Shown here: positions 1 through 6,110 of the stretch, piece after piece
Numbering within the stretch: position 1 is the first letter of the stretch
How the letters are laid out: each line of letters opens with the position of its first letter
From: Treponema sp.
GTDB taxonomy: Bacteria; Spirochaetota; Spirochaetia; Treponematales; Breznakiellaceae
Assembly (NCBI GenBank): GCA_031275535.1
Contig: JAISOR010000138.1
Location: 1-8,598, forward strand
Length of the DNA stretch: 8,598 nucleotides
Direction of reading: 5' to 3'
Made by a program: the position numbers and the translations under genes
Notes under the pieces: generated by a model
Database searches by the model: none
Told to the model about the DNA's origin: nothing
Seen by the model: the letters and a program-made list of their open reading frames with translations, nothing else

Positions 1-174
1 GTTCAATCCCTGGGAGACAGTTCCGTAAATATTGCGCTCCGCGCCTGGGCCGCTACCGATGTCTACTGGAAGATTTATTGGGATCAGATGAAGAACGTTA
101 AGCTAAAAATAGAGGAAGCCGGATTGCATATACCCTTCCCACAGCGGGATCTGCACATCATCGCCGGGCAGTAA
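1..174 (+). CDS. MscS-family mechanosensitive channel, C-terminal end (partial)
   Basis: The window opens inside a reading frame (frame 1) of 57 codons ending in TAA. The residues read VQSLGDSSVNIALRAW near the start, then VYWKIYWDQMKNVKLKIEEAG and IPFPQRDLHII near the end. This matches the cytoplasmic C-terminal domain of small MscS channels, where E. coli MscS has a LADSSINFVVR strand, a YWDVLERIK helix and an AGISFPYPQMDV strand. MscS proteins are inner-membrane homoheptamers that open under membrane tension to release solutes during hypo-osmotic shock. The membrane helices and pore lie upstream of the window, so nothing can be said about gating residues. The gene ends 8 bases before the operator of the downstream fucose locus, and I see no hairpin terminator in the gap. 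It is probably functionally unrelated to the fuc genes. Confidence 0.9.
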   Translation, partial: VQSLGDSSVNIALRAWAATDVYWKIYWDQMKNVKLKIEEAGLHIPFPQRDLHIIAGQ

Positions 175-182
175 CCGGAATT

Positions 183-196
183 TGTAATCGATTACA
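183..196. promoter_or_regulatory. LacI-family operator O1, upstream of fucU promoter
   Basis: A perfect 14-bp palindrome, TGTAATCGATTACA, with a central CpG. It fits the general LacI/GalR-family operator pattern TGnnAnCGnTnnCA, in which the hinge helices wedge into the central CG step. The identical 14-mer recurs at 703-716 just before the regulator gene. It lies 8 bp upstream of the -35 hexamer, so it could act by blocking polymerase access or by looping to the second site. Assignment of the regulator at 731-1786 as its ligand is inference from proximity and matching architecture. Confidence 0.85.
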
Positions 197-204
197 TTTT
201 TCTC

Positions 205-233
205 TTGACAAATTCCCCATATGGGTTGATCAT
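205..233 (+). promoter_or_regulatory. Sigma-70-type promoter for the fucU-lacI-fucI operon
   Basis: A perfect -35 TTGACA (205-210) is followed after 17 bp by GATCAT (228-233), a 4/6 match to TATAAT. The predicted start of transcription is near 240, giving a leader of roughly 24 nt before the fucU ATG, which has a strong GGGAGG Shine-Dalgarno at 253-258. A 10-bp palindrome CCCATATGGG (216-225) sits in the spacer. Confidence 0.7.
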
Positions 234-263
234 AAAAAGACAGGCTATTGTAGGGAGGTTTCT

Positions 264-707
264 ATGCTGATTGGGATTGATCCGGTAATAAGTCCGGAAC
301 TTTTAGACGCCCTGTTTCGGATGGGGCATGGGGACGAACTGGTCCTGGCGGACGCTTTTTTCCCCGGGGATACCTGTAATTCCCGGGTGATCCGGGCGGA
401 TGGCATCAGGATTCCCGCGCTTTTGGAGGGAATTCTTGCCCTGATGAACCTGGATTACGCGGTCCCCCACCCGGTGGCGATGATGCAGGCGATCCCCGGG
501 GACACCCTGGACCCGGCGGTGGAAAGCTCCTACCGGGCGGTGATTGACCGCCTTTGGCCCGGAACGCCCCCCACGGAACGGGTGGAACGGTTCGCCTTCT
601 ACGAGCGGGCTAAAAAGGCCTATGCGGTGCTTATGACCGGGGAGACCGTCAAATACGGTAATATCATCCTCAAGAAAGGGGTTATTCCTGTAACCCGGAA
701 AATGTAA
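264..707 (+). CDS. fucU: L-fucose mutarotase (FucU, RbsD/FucU family)
   Basis: A 147-residue protein, close to the ~140 aa of E. coli FucU and alignable to it by eye along its whole length. It catalyses interconversion of alpha and beta anomers of L-fucose in the cytoplasm, supplying the anomer used by the isomerase; family members may also act on ribose. Visible signatures in order: ISPELLDAL (9-17), MGHGDE (20-25) with the catalytic His22, LADAFFP (28-34) with Asp30, VIRADG (42-47), GDTLDP (79-84), RFAFYERAKKAY (109-120) and KYGNIILKKGV (130-140) with Tyr131. FucU rather than RbsD is favoured by the FAFYERA and KYGNIILKKGV blocks and by the fucI neighbour. The ATG is preceded by GGGAGG at 5 nt spacing. 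The stop codon TAA (705-707) lies inside the second operator. The next gene begins 23 bp later. Confidence 0.95.
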   Translation: MLIGIDPVISPELLDALFRMGHGDELVLADAFFPGDTCNSRVIRADGIRIPALLEGILALMNLDYAVPHPVAMMQAIPGDTLDPAVESSYRAVIDRLWPGTPPTERVERFAFYERAKKAYAVLMTGETVKYGNIILKKGVIPVTRKM

Positions 708-719
708 TCGATTACATTT
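700..719. promoter_or_regulatory. LacI-family operator O2, between fucU and the regulator
   Basis: A perfect 20-bp palindrome whose 14-bp core TGTAATCGATTACA (703-716) is identical to O1 at 183-196, extended by three A/T pairs on each side. It contains the fucU stop codon and ends 11 bp before the regulator's ATG. Bound repressor here would be expected to interfere with its own transcription as an intragenic roadblock, or to loop to O1 about 520 bp away. As RNA the same palindrome could fold into an 8-bp hairpin with a UCGA loop just upstream of the regulator start. Confidence 0.85.
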
Positions 720-730
720 GGTAAAAACCG

Positions 731-1786
731 ATGGAAGGACATACCATAAAGGATGTGGCCGCCGCCGCGGGGGTTTCCACCGCCACCGTTTCCCGGGTCC
801 TCGCGCCGGACGGAACCGGGCGGGTATCCGAAAAAACCCGGCTGCGGGTCCATTCCGCGGTGGAGAAGCTGGGATACCGGACCAATCATGCGGCCCGGAG
901 CCTAAAAACCCGGTCCACCAGGACCGTGGCTATCGTGGCGCCCGAACTGGCCAATGATTTTTTTATGGACCTGGCGGAGGGGATTGAGCGGGAATTGGAC
1001 GCCCATGGGTATACCCTCCTTCTGGCCTCCTCGACAAATTCGATAGAGGAAGAAAAAAAACGGATCGCCATGTTTGAGGAACGGATGGCGGACGGGATGG
1101 TGATTATCCCCGCCGGGTCCAGGGGGGAACACCTGCGGGACCTGACGAACCGGGGCTTCCCGGTGGTGCTGGTAGACCGGCTGGTGGAGGGGGTCACGGT
1201 AGATGCGGTCCTTTCGGATAATGAGGGGGGGGGCTTCGAACTTACCCGGCGGCTTTTGGCCGATGGGTTTAAACGCATCGCCTTTGTGGGGGGGGATATA
1301 ACCATTTCCACCGCCCGGGAGCGGCTTTCCGGTTTTGCCCGGGCCCTGGCGGAGGCGGGCATTCAGGCCGAGCCGGAATGGATCCTCCTGGGGGGAATGC
1401 AGGTGGAAGACGGCTACCGGGGGATGGAGCGGCTCCTCCGGTTCCGGCGCCCGCCGGAAGCCCTGGTAGCGGTGAATCTCCTGGTACATCTGGGGATGGA
1501 GCGCCGGCTTCTGGAATACCGCCGGGACCGGAGGGCGCCGCCCTTCGTGATAGCCGGGTTTGACGAGACCATGTATACCCCTTTTTTGCCCGCCTGCCGG
1601 TATACCGCGGCCCAAGATGCGGTGGGGATCGGGAAAAAAGCGGGGGAACGGATCTTGGAATGTATTGATTTAAAAAAAGAGCGGAACAAGGCTTCCCTGG
1701 CAAAGGGAACAAAGATTCCGGCGACCGAACAGGCAAGGACCGGGCCCCGGATCATCCGGATGCCGGTCACTATTATTCGTCACTAA
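731..1786 (+). CDS. LacI/GalR-family transcriptional regulator of the fucose locus
   Basis: A 351-residue regulator. Residues 4-24 form the classic LacI helix-turn-helix ([20 protein letters not shown]), followed by [10 protein letters not shown] and the hinge region [12 protein letters not shown] (52-63) that contacts the centre of the operator. The rest resembles a periplasmic-binding-protein-like effector domain: [16 protein letters not shown] (66-81), DGMVIIP (121-127), VVLVDR (145-150), SDNEGGGFE (162-170), RIAFVGG (182-188) and VIAGFDET (273-280). The ligand is probably fucose or a fucose-pathway intermediate, by context only. ATG 731 is the only possible start because an in-frame TAA lies at 722-724; no good Shine-Dalgarno is visible, so expression may be weak or coupled to fucU. 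Operators O1 and O2 imply autoregulation. Residues ~312-340 form a lysine-rich, less conserved stretch longer than usual before the terminal strand. The gene contains G9 and G8 tracts. Fucose loci in E. coli use a DeoR-type FucR instead. Confidence 0.93.
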   Translation: MEGHTIKDVAAAAGVSTATVSRVLAPDGTGRVSEKTRLRVHSAVEKLGYRTNHAARSLKTRSTRTVAIVAPELANDFFMDLAEGIERELDAHGYTLLLASSTNSIEEEKKRIAMFEERMADGMVIIPAGSRGEHLRDLTNRGFPVVLVDRLVEGVTVDAVLSDNEGGGFELTRRLLADGFKRIAFVGGDITISTARERLSGFARALAEAGIQAEPEWILLGGMQVEDGYRGMERLLRFRRPPEALVAVNLLVHLGMERRLLEYRRDRRAPPFVIAGFDETMYTPFLPACRYTAAQDAVGIGKKAGERILECIDLKKERNKASLAKGTKIPATEQARTGPRIIRMPVTIIRH

Positions 1787-1830
1787 GGCGGCCTCAAGGC
1801 CCGTCTTATATTATTCCAGGAGGGAATAAC

Positions 1831-3645
1831 ATGGCTGATATAGCAAGTCTCAAGATGAATCCTCCGGTAAACCGTTACCGGGGAGCCTTACCAAAAATCG
1901 GCATCCGGCCCACCATAGATGGCCGGCGCCGGGGGGTCCGGGAATCCCTCGAAGAGGTTACCATGGGTTTGGCCAAAGCGGCGGCAAAACTCATTACGGA
2001 AAACCTCAAACATCCTAACGGCATGCCCGTTGAATGTGTCATAGCCGATTCTACCATAGGGGGCGTGGCGGAAGCCGCGGCCTGTCAGGATAAATTTTCC
2101 CGGGAAGATGTGGCGGTTACCCTGACGGTAAGCCCCTGCTGGTGTTACGGCTCGGAGACCATGGACATGGACCCCCAGACCATCAAGGCGGTTTGGGGCT
2201 TTAACGGCACCGACCGGCCCGGCGCGGTATACCTGGCGGCAGTCCTGGCGGCCCATACCCAAAAGGGGCTTCCCGCCTTTGGCATCTACGGCAGGGACGT
2301 GCAGGACTTTTCGGATATCGGGACCGTTCCCGCGGATGTGAAGGATAAAATCCTGCGTTTTGCCCGGGCCGCCTTGGCCGCGGCCTGGATGCGGGGTAAG
2401 AGCTACCTTTCCATCGGTTCGGTCTCCATGGGTATCGCCGGCTCCATCACCAATGCGGACTTCTTTCAGGATTATCTGGGGATGCGGAACGAGTATGTGG
2501 ATATGTCCGAATTGGTCCGCCGTTTTGAGGAAAAGATCTATTCCGAGGAAGAATTCAACCGGGCCCTGGCGTGGACGCTGGCAAACTGTAAAGAAGGGCC
2601 GGATAATAATCCCCCCCAGGAACAGCACGACCGCCAGCGAAAGGATGAAGTCTGGAAGACCTGCGTTAAAATGGCCATGATCGTCCGGGACCTTATGGTA
2701 GGGAATCCCGACCTTAAACGGGACGGGCTGGACGAAGAAGCCCTGGGGCATAACGCTATCCTGGCGGGTTTCCAGGGGCAACGGCACTGGAACGACCACT
2801 TCCCCAACGGGGACTTCCTGGAGGTTATCCTCAATTCATCCTTCGATTGGACCGGCATCCGCGCTCCCTACATCGTAGCCACCGAAAACGACTGCCTGAA
2901 CGGGGTATCCATGCTCTTCGGCCACCTCCTTACCGGAACGGCCCAGATCTTCTCGGATGTGCGGACCTATTGGAGCCCGGAGGCCATACAACGGGTAACC
3001 GGCTGGAAACCCGAAGGAGGGGCGGCAAAGGGTCTTATCCATCTGATCAATTCCGGGGCCGCCACCCTGGACGGGACGGGGAGGCAGCGGAAAGACGGCA
3101 AGCCCGCCATGAAGCCCTTCTGGGAAATCAGCCCCCAGGAAGCCGGGGCCTGTCTGGACGCGGTAAGCTGGCGTTACGCAAGCCTGGGCTACTTCCGTGG
3201 CGGCGGCTACTCCTCGGACTTCCTGACCGAGGGGGATATGCCGGTAACCATGTGCCGGCTCAACATGGTCAAAGGACTCGGACCGGCGCTGCAAATAGCC
3301 GAAGGGGTCACGGTTACCATCCCCGATGCGGTTCATGATAAGCTGGACCTCCGCACGGATCCGACCTGGCCCACCACCTGGTTTGCCCCCCGGCTCACCG
3401 GAGAAGGGCCCTTCAAGGATGTGTATTCCGTCATGGCCAACTGGGGGGCTAACCACGGCGCCATCTCCTACGGCCACAACGGCGCGGACCTGATCACCCT
3501 GGCGAGCATCCTGCGGATCCCCGTGTGTATGCACAACGTGGAAAGCAGCCGGATCTACCGGCCAAGTTACTGGAACAGCTTCGGGATGGATACGGAAGGT
3601 TCGGATTACCGGGCCTGCACGGCCCTGGGGCCTCTGTATAAGTAA
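1831..3645 (+). CDS. fucI: L-fucose isomerase
   Basis: A 604-residue protein, slightly longer than E. coli FucI (591 aa) and similar throughout. It is a cytoplasmic Mn2+-dependent aldose-ketose isomerase converting L-fucose to L-fuculose; family members also take D-arabinose. Landmarks: [20 protein letters not shown] (21-40), [12 protein letters not shown] (72-83), [14 protein letters not shown] (101-114), [16 protein letters not shown] (190-205), [17 protein letters not shown] (313-329), [19 protein letters not shown] (348-366), [12 protein letters not shown] (374-385) and [18 protein letters not shown] (536-553). The metal/catalytic residues equivalent to E. coli Glu337, Asp361 and His528 appear as Glu352, Asp376 and His542, so the enzyme should be active. 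ATG 1831 has AGGAGGG (1818-1824) at 6 nt. The 44-bp gap after the regulator contains only a short GGCC-TCAA-GGCC hairpin with no T-tract, so co-transcription is likely. No fuculokinase or aldolase follows. Confidence 0.97.
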   Translation: MADIASLKMNPPVNRYRGALPKIGIRPTIDGRRRGVRESLEEVTMGLAKAAAKLITENLKHPNGMPVECVIADSTIGGVAEAAACQDKFSREDVAVTLTVSPCWCYGSETMDMDPQTIKAVWGFNGTDRPGAVYLAAVLAAHTQKGLPAFGIYGRDVQDFSDIGTVPADVKDKILRFARAALAAAWMRGKSYLSIGSVSMGIAGSITNADFFQDYLGMRNEYVDMSELVRRFEEKIYSEEEFNRALAWTLANCKEGPDNNPPQEQHDRQRKDEVWKTCVKMAMIVRDLMVGNPDLKRDGLDEEALGHNAILAGFQGQRHWNDHFPNGDFLEVILNSSFDWTGIRAPYIVATENDCLNGVSMLFGHLLTGTAQIFSDVRTYWSPEAIQRVTGWKPEGGAAKGLIHLINSGAATLDGTGRQRKDGKPAMKPFWEISPQEAGACLDAVSWRYASLGYFRGGGYSSDFLTEGDMPVTMCRLNMVKGLGPALQIAEGVTVTIPDAVHDKLDLRTDPTWPTTWFAPRLTGEGPFKDVYSVMANWGANHGAISYGHNGADLITLASILRIPVCMHNVESSRIYRPSYWNSFGMDTEGSDYRACTALGPLYK

Positions 3646-3669
3646 GAGCAATAGGTAAAAGCAAGGAGA

Positions 3670-3728
3670 AGGGGGGGCCACTTTCCGGGCCCCTTCCCGG
3701 AGGCGAAACCCCTACTCTGGCCCCCCCT
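3670..3728. repeat. GC-rich inverted repeat downstream of fucI
   Basis: Arms 3670-3680 (A, seven G, CCA) and 3718-3728 (TGG, seven C, T) are perfectly complementary over 11 bp. The 37-nt interior holds a nested 6-bp hairpin (TCCGGG 3684-3689 with CCCGGA 3696-3701). A competing 7-bp pairing is possible between GAAGGGG 3668-3674 and CCCCTTC 3690-3696. There is no T-tract directly after it, so on its own it is not a canonical terminator. It may protect the fucI mRNA 3' end or help the adjacent hairpin terminate. Confidence 0.6.
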
Positions 3729-3738
3729 CGTCTATGAT

Positions 3739-3757
3739 AAAAGTCAAGCGACTTTTT
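3739..3757. terminator. Bidirectional terminator-like hairpin between convergent genes
   Basis: AAAAGTC (3739-3745) pairs perfectly with GACTTTT (3750-3756) around an AAGC loop. In the forward direction it ends in five T (3753-3757); in reverse it ends in four T. The stem is AT-rich and short, so it is moderate in strength. It sits between fucI (forward) and the small reverse gene, whose TGA stop (3746-3744) overlaps the loop, as expected for a shared terminator of convergent units. Confidence 0.55.
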
Positions 3758-3929
3758 GCGAAATCGCCTCCTTTTTTCCTTTCTCTAAAAAACGCCGGTA
3801 CTGGCCCATCTTCATTTCATGGTTTGCCGGATCCCGCCCATAGTGGTACTCCCCCTTCTTCAGCATCTGATAAATCTCCGCAAATACCCGCCTCCTCTGC
3901 ATATGATGATCCCCGCAGTACCGCCTCAC
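3744..3929 (-). CDS. Small hypothetical protein (61 aa), GTG start
   Basis: I do not recognise this protein. It is short, basic and hydrophilic: an N-terminal patch with HHMQRRRVFAEIYQML (8-23), a centre KKGEYHYGRDPANHEM (24-39), and a tail GQYRRFLEKGKKEA (42-55). There is no signal peptide, membrane segment or metal-binding Cys pair. The composition (helix-forming, mixed charge) looks like protein rather than noise, and it lies opposite no real gene. GTG at 3929-3927 has GGGGAG (reverse strand) about 8 nt upstream, and an in-frame TGA lies just before it. An alternative ATG at 3902 also has GGGGA 7 nt upstream and would give 52 aa. It lies 59 bp downstream of the Lnb-like gene in the same direction and ends in a terminator-like hairpin, so it may be the last gene of that unit. 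It may be nucleic-acid binding by charge alone, which is weak. Confidence 0.5.
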   Translation of the reverse strand: MRRYCGDHHMQRRRVFAEIYQMLKKGEYHYGRDPANHEMKMGQYRRFLEKGKKEAISQKVA

Positions 3930-3988
3930 GCTTCACTCCCCACCCTTTTTTGAGTGTAGGCAAAAAGTAAATGCTGTTGCCCTGGCGC

Positions 3989-5293
3989 TCAATCAAACCA
4001 CCGCCAGAACACCCGGCGGAGGAATTCCTCTATCAATCCGGGGGCAAAACTGAGGACCAGGGCTATGGGGAGTACCATGGCCTGGGTAACCTGGTTCTGC
4101 TGGTAAAATCCGGGGAGGATCTTAATCGCCATGGAGACAAGAAGTCCCAGGGATACATAGGTCCAGAGGGCCCTTAGGATAATATCCGGGATAAAACGCC
4201 CCTCCTCATCTTTGGCAGCCGCAAAGAGGATCCCCAGGGGGACCGCCGCCAGGAGCAGGGGATTTATATAGAGGATATTGCTGTTGTGGTAGGTATAGTC
4301 GTGGTTGGTAAAGAAGGTCATAAAGAAAAGGATGGAACCGGCGCCGCCAAAGAAAAGCCCCAGGATGCTCTGGCTTAGGCCAAGCAGGATATTCCCCGCG
4401 GCGTTCTTTTTTCGCCGGAGGATCAAAAAGAAACCCAGGGCCGCCGCCAGGAGGGACCCCAGCAGGAGTTCCCGGGGCCACTGTTTCCGGGGAACCTCCA
4501 AAACCGCGGGCCGGTCCGGCGCCCGGTGGATCACCTCCACGGAGCTTACCAGGTTCCGCTCCCTTCCCGAGGGATCCCTATAGCGGAAGTCTTCTATCCG
4601 GCGGCCAATCTCCGCGGGGAGGAACATCTCCTGCCAAACCGTAATGGGGGTATCGATGTCCTGGCCCATGCAGAAGTTGAGGAACCAGTCAAAAAAGGGG
4701 GAAAACCAGGTATGCCGGCGTACATGCTGTCTAAGGGTATAGCGGCCGGGAAGGTTCCCCAGGGCCTCAAAAAACTGCCCGCCGGTGGCAAGGTCGATGA
4801 TATCCCTGATCCGGGTGGCGCAGTTATCCTTAAAATGATGGTAATAGTAATCCCGGTTTTCGGGGAGGACATTCTGTTCCACAAATTGCCGGACCTCCTC
4901 TTTCTTCTCCGGGGGCAGATCCAGGGTATAGAGGGTCACAGCCCGGTTTATCGAAATATACTGGGCAATATTGCTGTTCGTTGGGGAAACCCCGCAGCTA
5001 TAGAGGAGCCGGCCAAAGGCAAAGTTGGTAAAGAAATGGGCGTTTCTAAAGGAAAATATGCCGTAGTCATAAAAATCGGAACGTCCGGTATCTGCGTTCT
5101 CAATAATCAGGCCGATATGCCCCCACCAGAAGTAAAGCTCGTCCCCGGGACCCATCACCGCGATTCTAAGGGTAAGGGGGTCCTCCCGGGCACGGCCTGC
5201 CTGGTCCCCGGTTTGGGCGGACAGGGGAAGACCCGGCAACAGCAGAAGGATCAAAGAGCTCAGAAGCCATAGGGGTTTTGCGGTTTTTCTCAA
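3989..5293 (-). CDS. Lnb-like (DUF4105) secreted cysteine-domain protein with five membrane helices
   Basis: The reading frame is open from 5368, but the best start is TTG at 5293-5291, giving 434 aa. It has CGGGAG at 5306-5301 (7 nt spacing) and yields a clean signal peptide: MRKTAKP, a hydrophobic core WLLSSLILLLLPGLPL, and likely cleavage after SA (26). No lipobox cysteine. The exported half carries the DUF4105/Lnb N-terminal signature: ELYFWWGHIGLIIEN (52-66) with His59, DFYDYGIFSF (73-82), and HHFKDNCATRIRDIID (152-167) with Cys158. His and Cys are the expected catalytic pair of this papain/NlpC-like fold. Five hydrophobic segments follow at about 276-292, 303-327, 340-360, 371-392 and 402-420, matching the five-helix domain of Lnb. 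In Bacteroides, Lnb N-acylates the terminal cysteine of lipoproteins. Whether this homologue does so is inference; it could act on other acyl or peptide substrates. Confidence 0.8.
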   Translation of the reverse strand: MRKTAKPLWLLSSLILLLLPGLPLSAQTGDQAGRAREDPLTLRIAVMGPGDELYFWWGHIGLIIENADTGRSDFYDYGIFSFRNAHFFTNFAFGRLLYSCGVSPTNSNIAQYISINRAVTLYTLDLPPEKKEEVRQFVEQNVLPENRDYYYHHFKDNCATRIRDIIDLATGGQFFEALGNLPGRYTLRQHVRRHTWFSPFFDWFLNFCMGQDIDTPITVWQEMFLPAEIGRRIEDFRYRDPSGRERNLVSSVEVIHRAPDRPAVLEVPRKQWPRELLLGSLLAAALGFFLILRRKKNAAGNILLGLSQSILGLFFGGAGSILFFMTFFTNHDYTYHNSNILYINPLLLAAVPLGILFAAAKDEEGRFIPDIILRALWTYVSLGLLVSMAIKILPGFYQQNQVTQAMVLPIALVLSFAPGLIEEFLRRVFWRWFD

Positions 5294-5300
5294 AGTGATT

Positions 5301-5306
5301 CTCCCG
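5301..5306 (-). promoter_or_regulatory. Ribosome binding site deciding the TTG start of the Lnb-like gene
   Basis: Reverse-strand CGGGAG lies 7 nt before TTG at 5293-5291. The upstream ATG at 5368-5366 has no comparable site, would add 25 mostly polar residues ahead of the signal peptide, and falls inside candidate promoter sequence for both directions. The TTG start therefore fits better. Confidence 0.75.
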
Positions 5307-5313
5307 AAAATTG

Positions 5314-5342
5314 TTGAAATTATCACATTTTTTTTATATAGT
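5314..5342 (+). promoter_or_regulatory. Sigma-70-type promoter for the ABC transporter operon
   Basis: TTGAAA (5314-5319) and TATAGT (5337-5342) are each 5/6 matches to consensus, separated by exactly 17 bp, and the spacer contains a T8 run (5328-5335). Transcription would start near 5349, leaving a leader of about 60 nt before the GTG start at 5409. Confidence 0.7.
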
Positions 5343-5345
5343 AAT

Positions 5346-5373
5346 TTTGTACCATCCGGGCTATGCATGGCAA
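5346..5373 (-). promoter_or_regulatory. Candidate promoter for the Lnb-like gene
   Basis: On the reverse strand, TTGCCA (5373-5368) is followed after 16 bp by TACAAA (5351-5346). The -35 is 5/6 and the -10 is 4/6. A second option is an extended -10, TGTGATAAT (5327-5319), closer to the gene but with no obvious -35. The first option abuts the forward promoter, so the two would compete for polymerase. Confidence 0.4.
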
Positions 5374-5408
5374 GCCCCGGTCAGGCTTGAAGATTTTGAG
5401 GTATTGTA

Positions 5409-6110
5409 GTGGGTTATGTCGAATTTCGCGGGGTATGTAAATATTATACCATGGGTGAAAACAAGATTACCGCCGCGGATCATATGGATTTTGATATTGA
5501 AAAAAATGAATTTTGTGTGATTGTGGGTCCCAGCGGCGCGGGGAAAACGACGCTGCTTAATATGCTGGGGGGGATGGATTCCTGTGACGCCGGCGTCATC
5601 CTTCTGGATGGCCGGGAAATCACCGGCCTGGGGGAAACGGCCCTGACCGATTACCGCCGGTATGATGTGGGTTTTGTATTCCAATTTTATAATCTTATCC
5701 CGAATCTTACGGCGCTGGAAAATGTGGAGCTTGCCTCGGAGATCTGCAAGGATCCCCGGGACCCCGCGGAAACCCTGGCGGCGGTGGGCCTTTCCCGGCG
5801 GATGGACAATTTTCCCGCCCAGCTTTCCGGCGGGGAGCAGCAGCGGGTTTCCATTGCCCGGGCCCTGGCCAAGAATCCCAAGATCCTCCTCTGCGACGAA
5901 CCCACCGGGGCCCTGGACTACGACACGGGGAAGCAGATCCTCCGGCTTCTGCACGATAATTGCCGGAAAACGGGCAAGACCGTGATTGTCATTACCCATA
6001 ACCAGGCCATCGCGGCAATGGCCGACAGGGTTATCCATGTAAAGAACGGACGGATCCTCACGGTGGAACAGAGGGATAATCCCCTGCCGGTGGATCAAAT
6101 TGAGTGGTAA
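5409..6110 (+). CDS. ABC transporter ATPase, LolD/MacB class
   Basis: A 233-residue nucleotide-binding subunit with all motifs intact: Walker [10 protein letters not shown] (40-48), Q-loop Gln92 in [21 protein letters not shown] signature [15 protein letters not shown] (139-153), Walker B ILLCDEP (159-165), D-loop GALD (167-170) and H-loop His197 in VIVITHNQ. The [20 protein letters not shown] block and [15 protein letters not shown] are typical of ATPases that pair with FtsX/MacB-fold permeases (LolD, MacB, FtsE relatives). It hydrolyses ATP on the cytoplasmic face to drive the partner permease, encoded by the next gene with a one-base TAATG overlap, so translation is coupled. The GTG start has TGAGGT at 5397-5402, 6-7 nt upstream. 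No in-frame ATG near the N-terminus fits better: the next ATG (residue 15) would remove the first beta strand YVEFRGV. Substrate cannot be told. Confidence 0.95.
   Translation: MGYVEFRGVCKYYTMGENKITAADHMDFDIEKNEFCVIVGPSGAGKTTLLNMLGGMDSCDAGVILLDGREITGLGETALTDYRRYDVGFVFQFYNLIPNLTALENVELASEICKDPRDPAETLAAVGLSRRMDNFPAQLSGGEQQRVSIARALAKNPKILLCDEPTGALDYDTGKQILRLLHDNCRKTGKTVIVITHNQAIAAMADRVIHVKNGRILTVEQRDNPLPVDQIEW

Noticed and set aside
1789..1802. Short GGCC-TCAA-GGCC hairpin between regulator and fucI, considered as a terminator
   Set aside because: The stem is only 4 bp and there is no T-tract; fucI has its own strong RBS 16 bp further on and is more likely co-transcribed.
1888..2799. Reverse-strand open frame of 303 codons opposite fucI
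   Set aside because: FucI is certain here by full-length family match; the antisense product is low-complexity-like and has no recognisable domain.
3734..3970. Forward open frame of 78 codons in the convergent gap
   Set aside because: No Shine-Dalgarno before its ATG, Pro/Ser-rich composition, and it overlaps the better-supported reverse small gene and terminator hairpin.
4526..5272. Forward open frame of 248 codons opposite the Lnb-like gene
   Set aside because: The reverse frame has a signal peptide, catalytic motifs and membrane helices, while the forward product shows no domain.
5361..6098. Reverse open frame of 245 codons opposite the ABC ATPase
   Set aside because: The forward ATPase has every catalytic motif; the antisense frame is a shadow.
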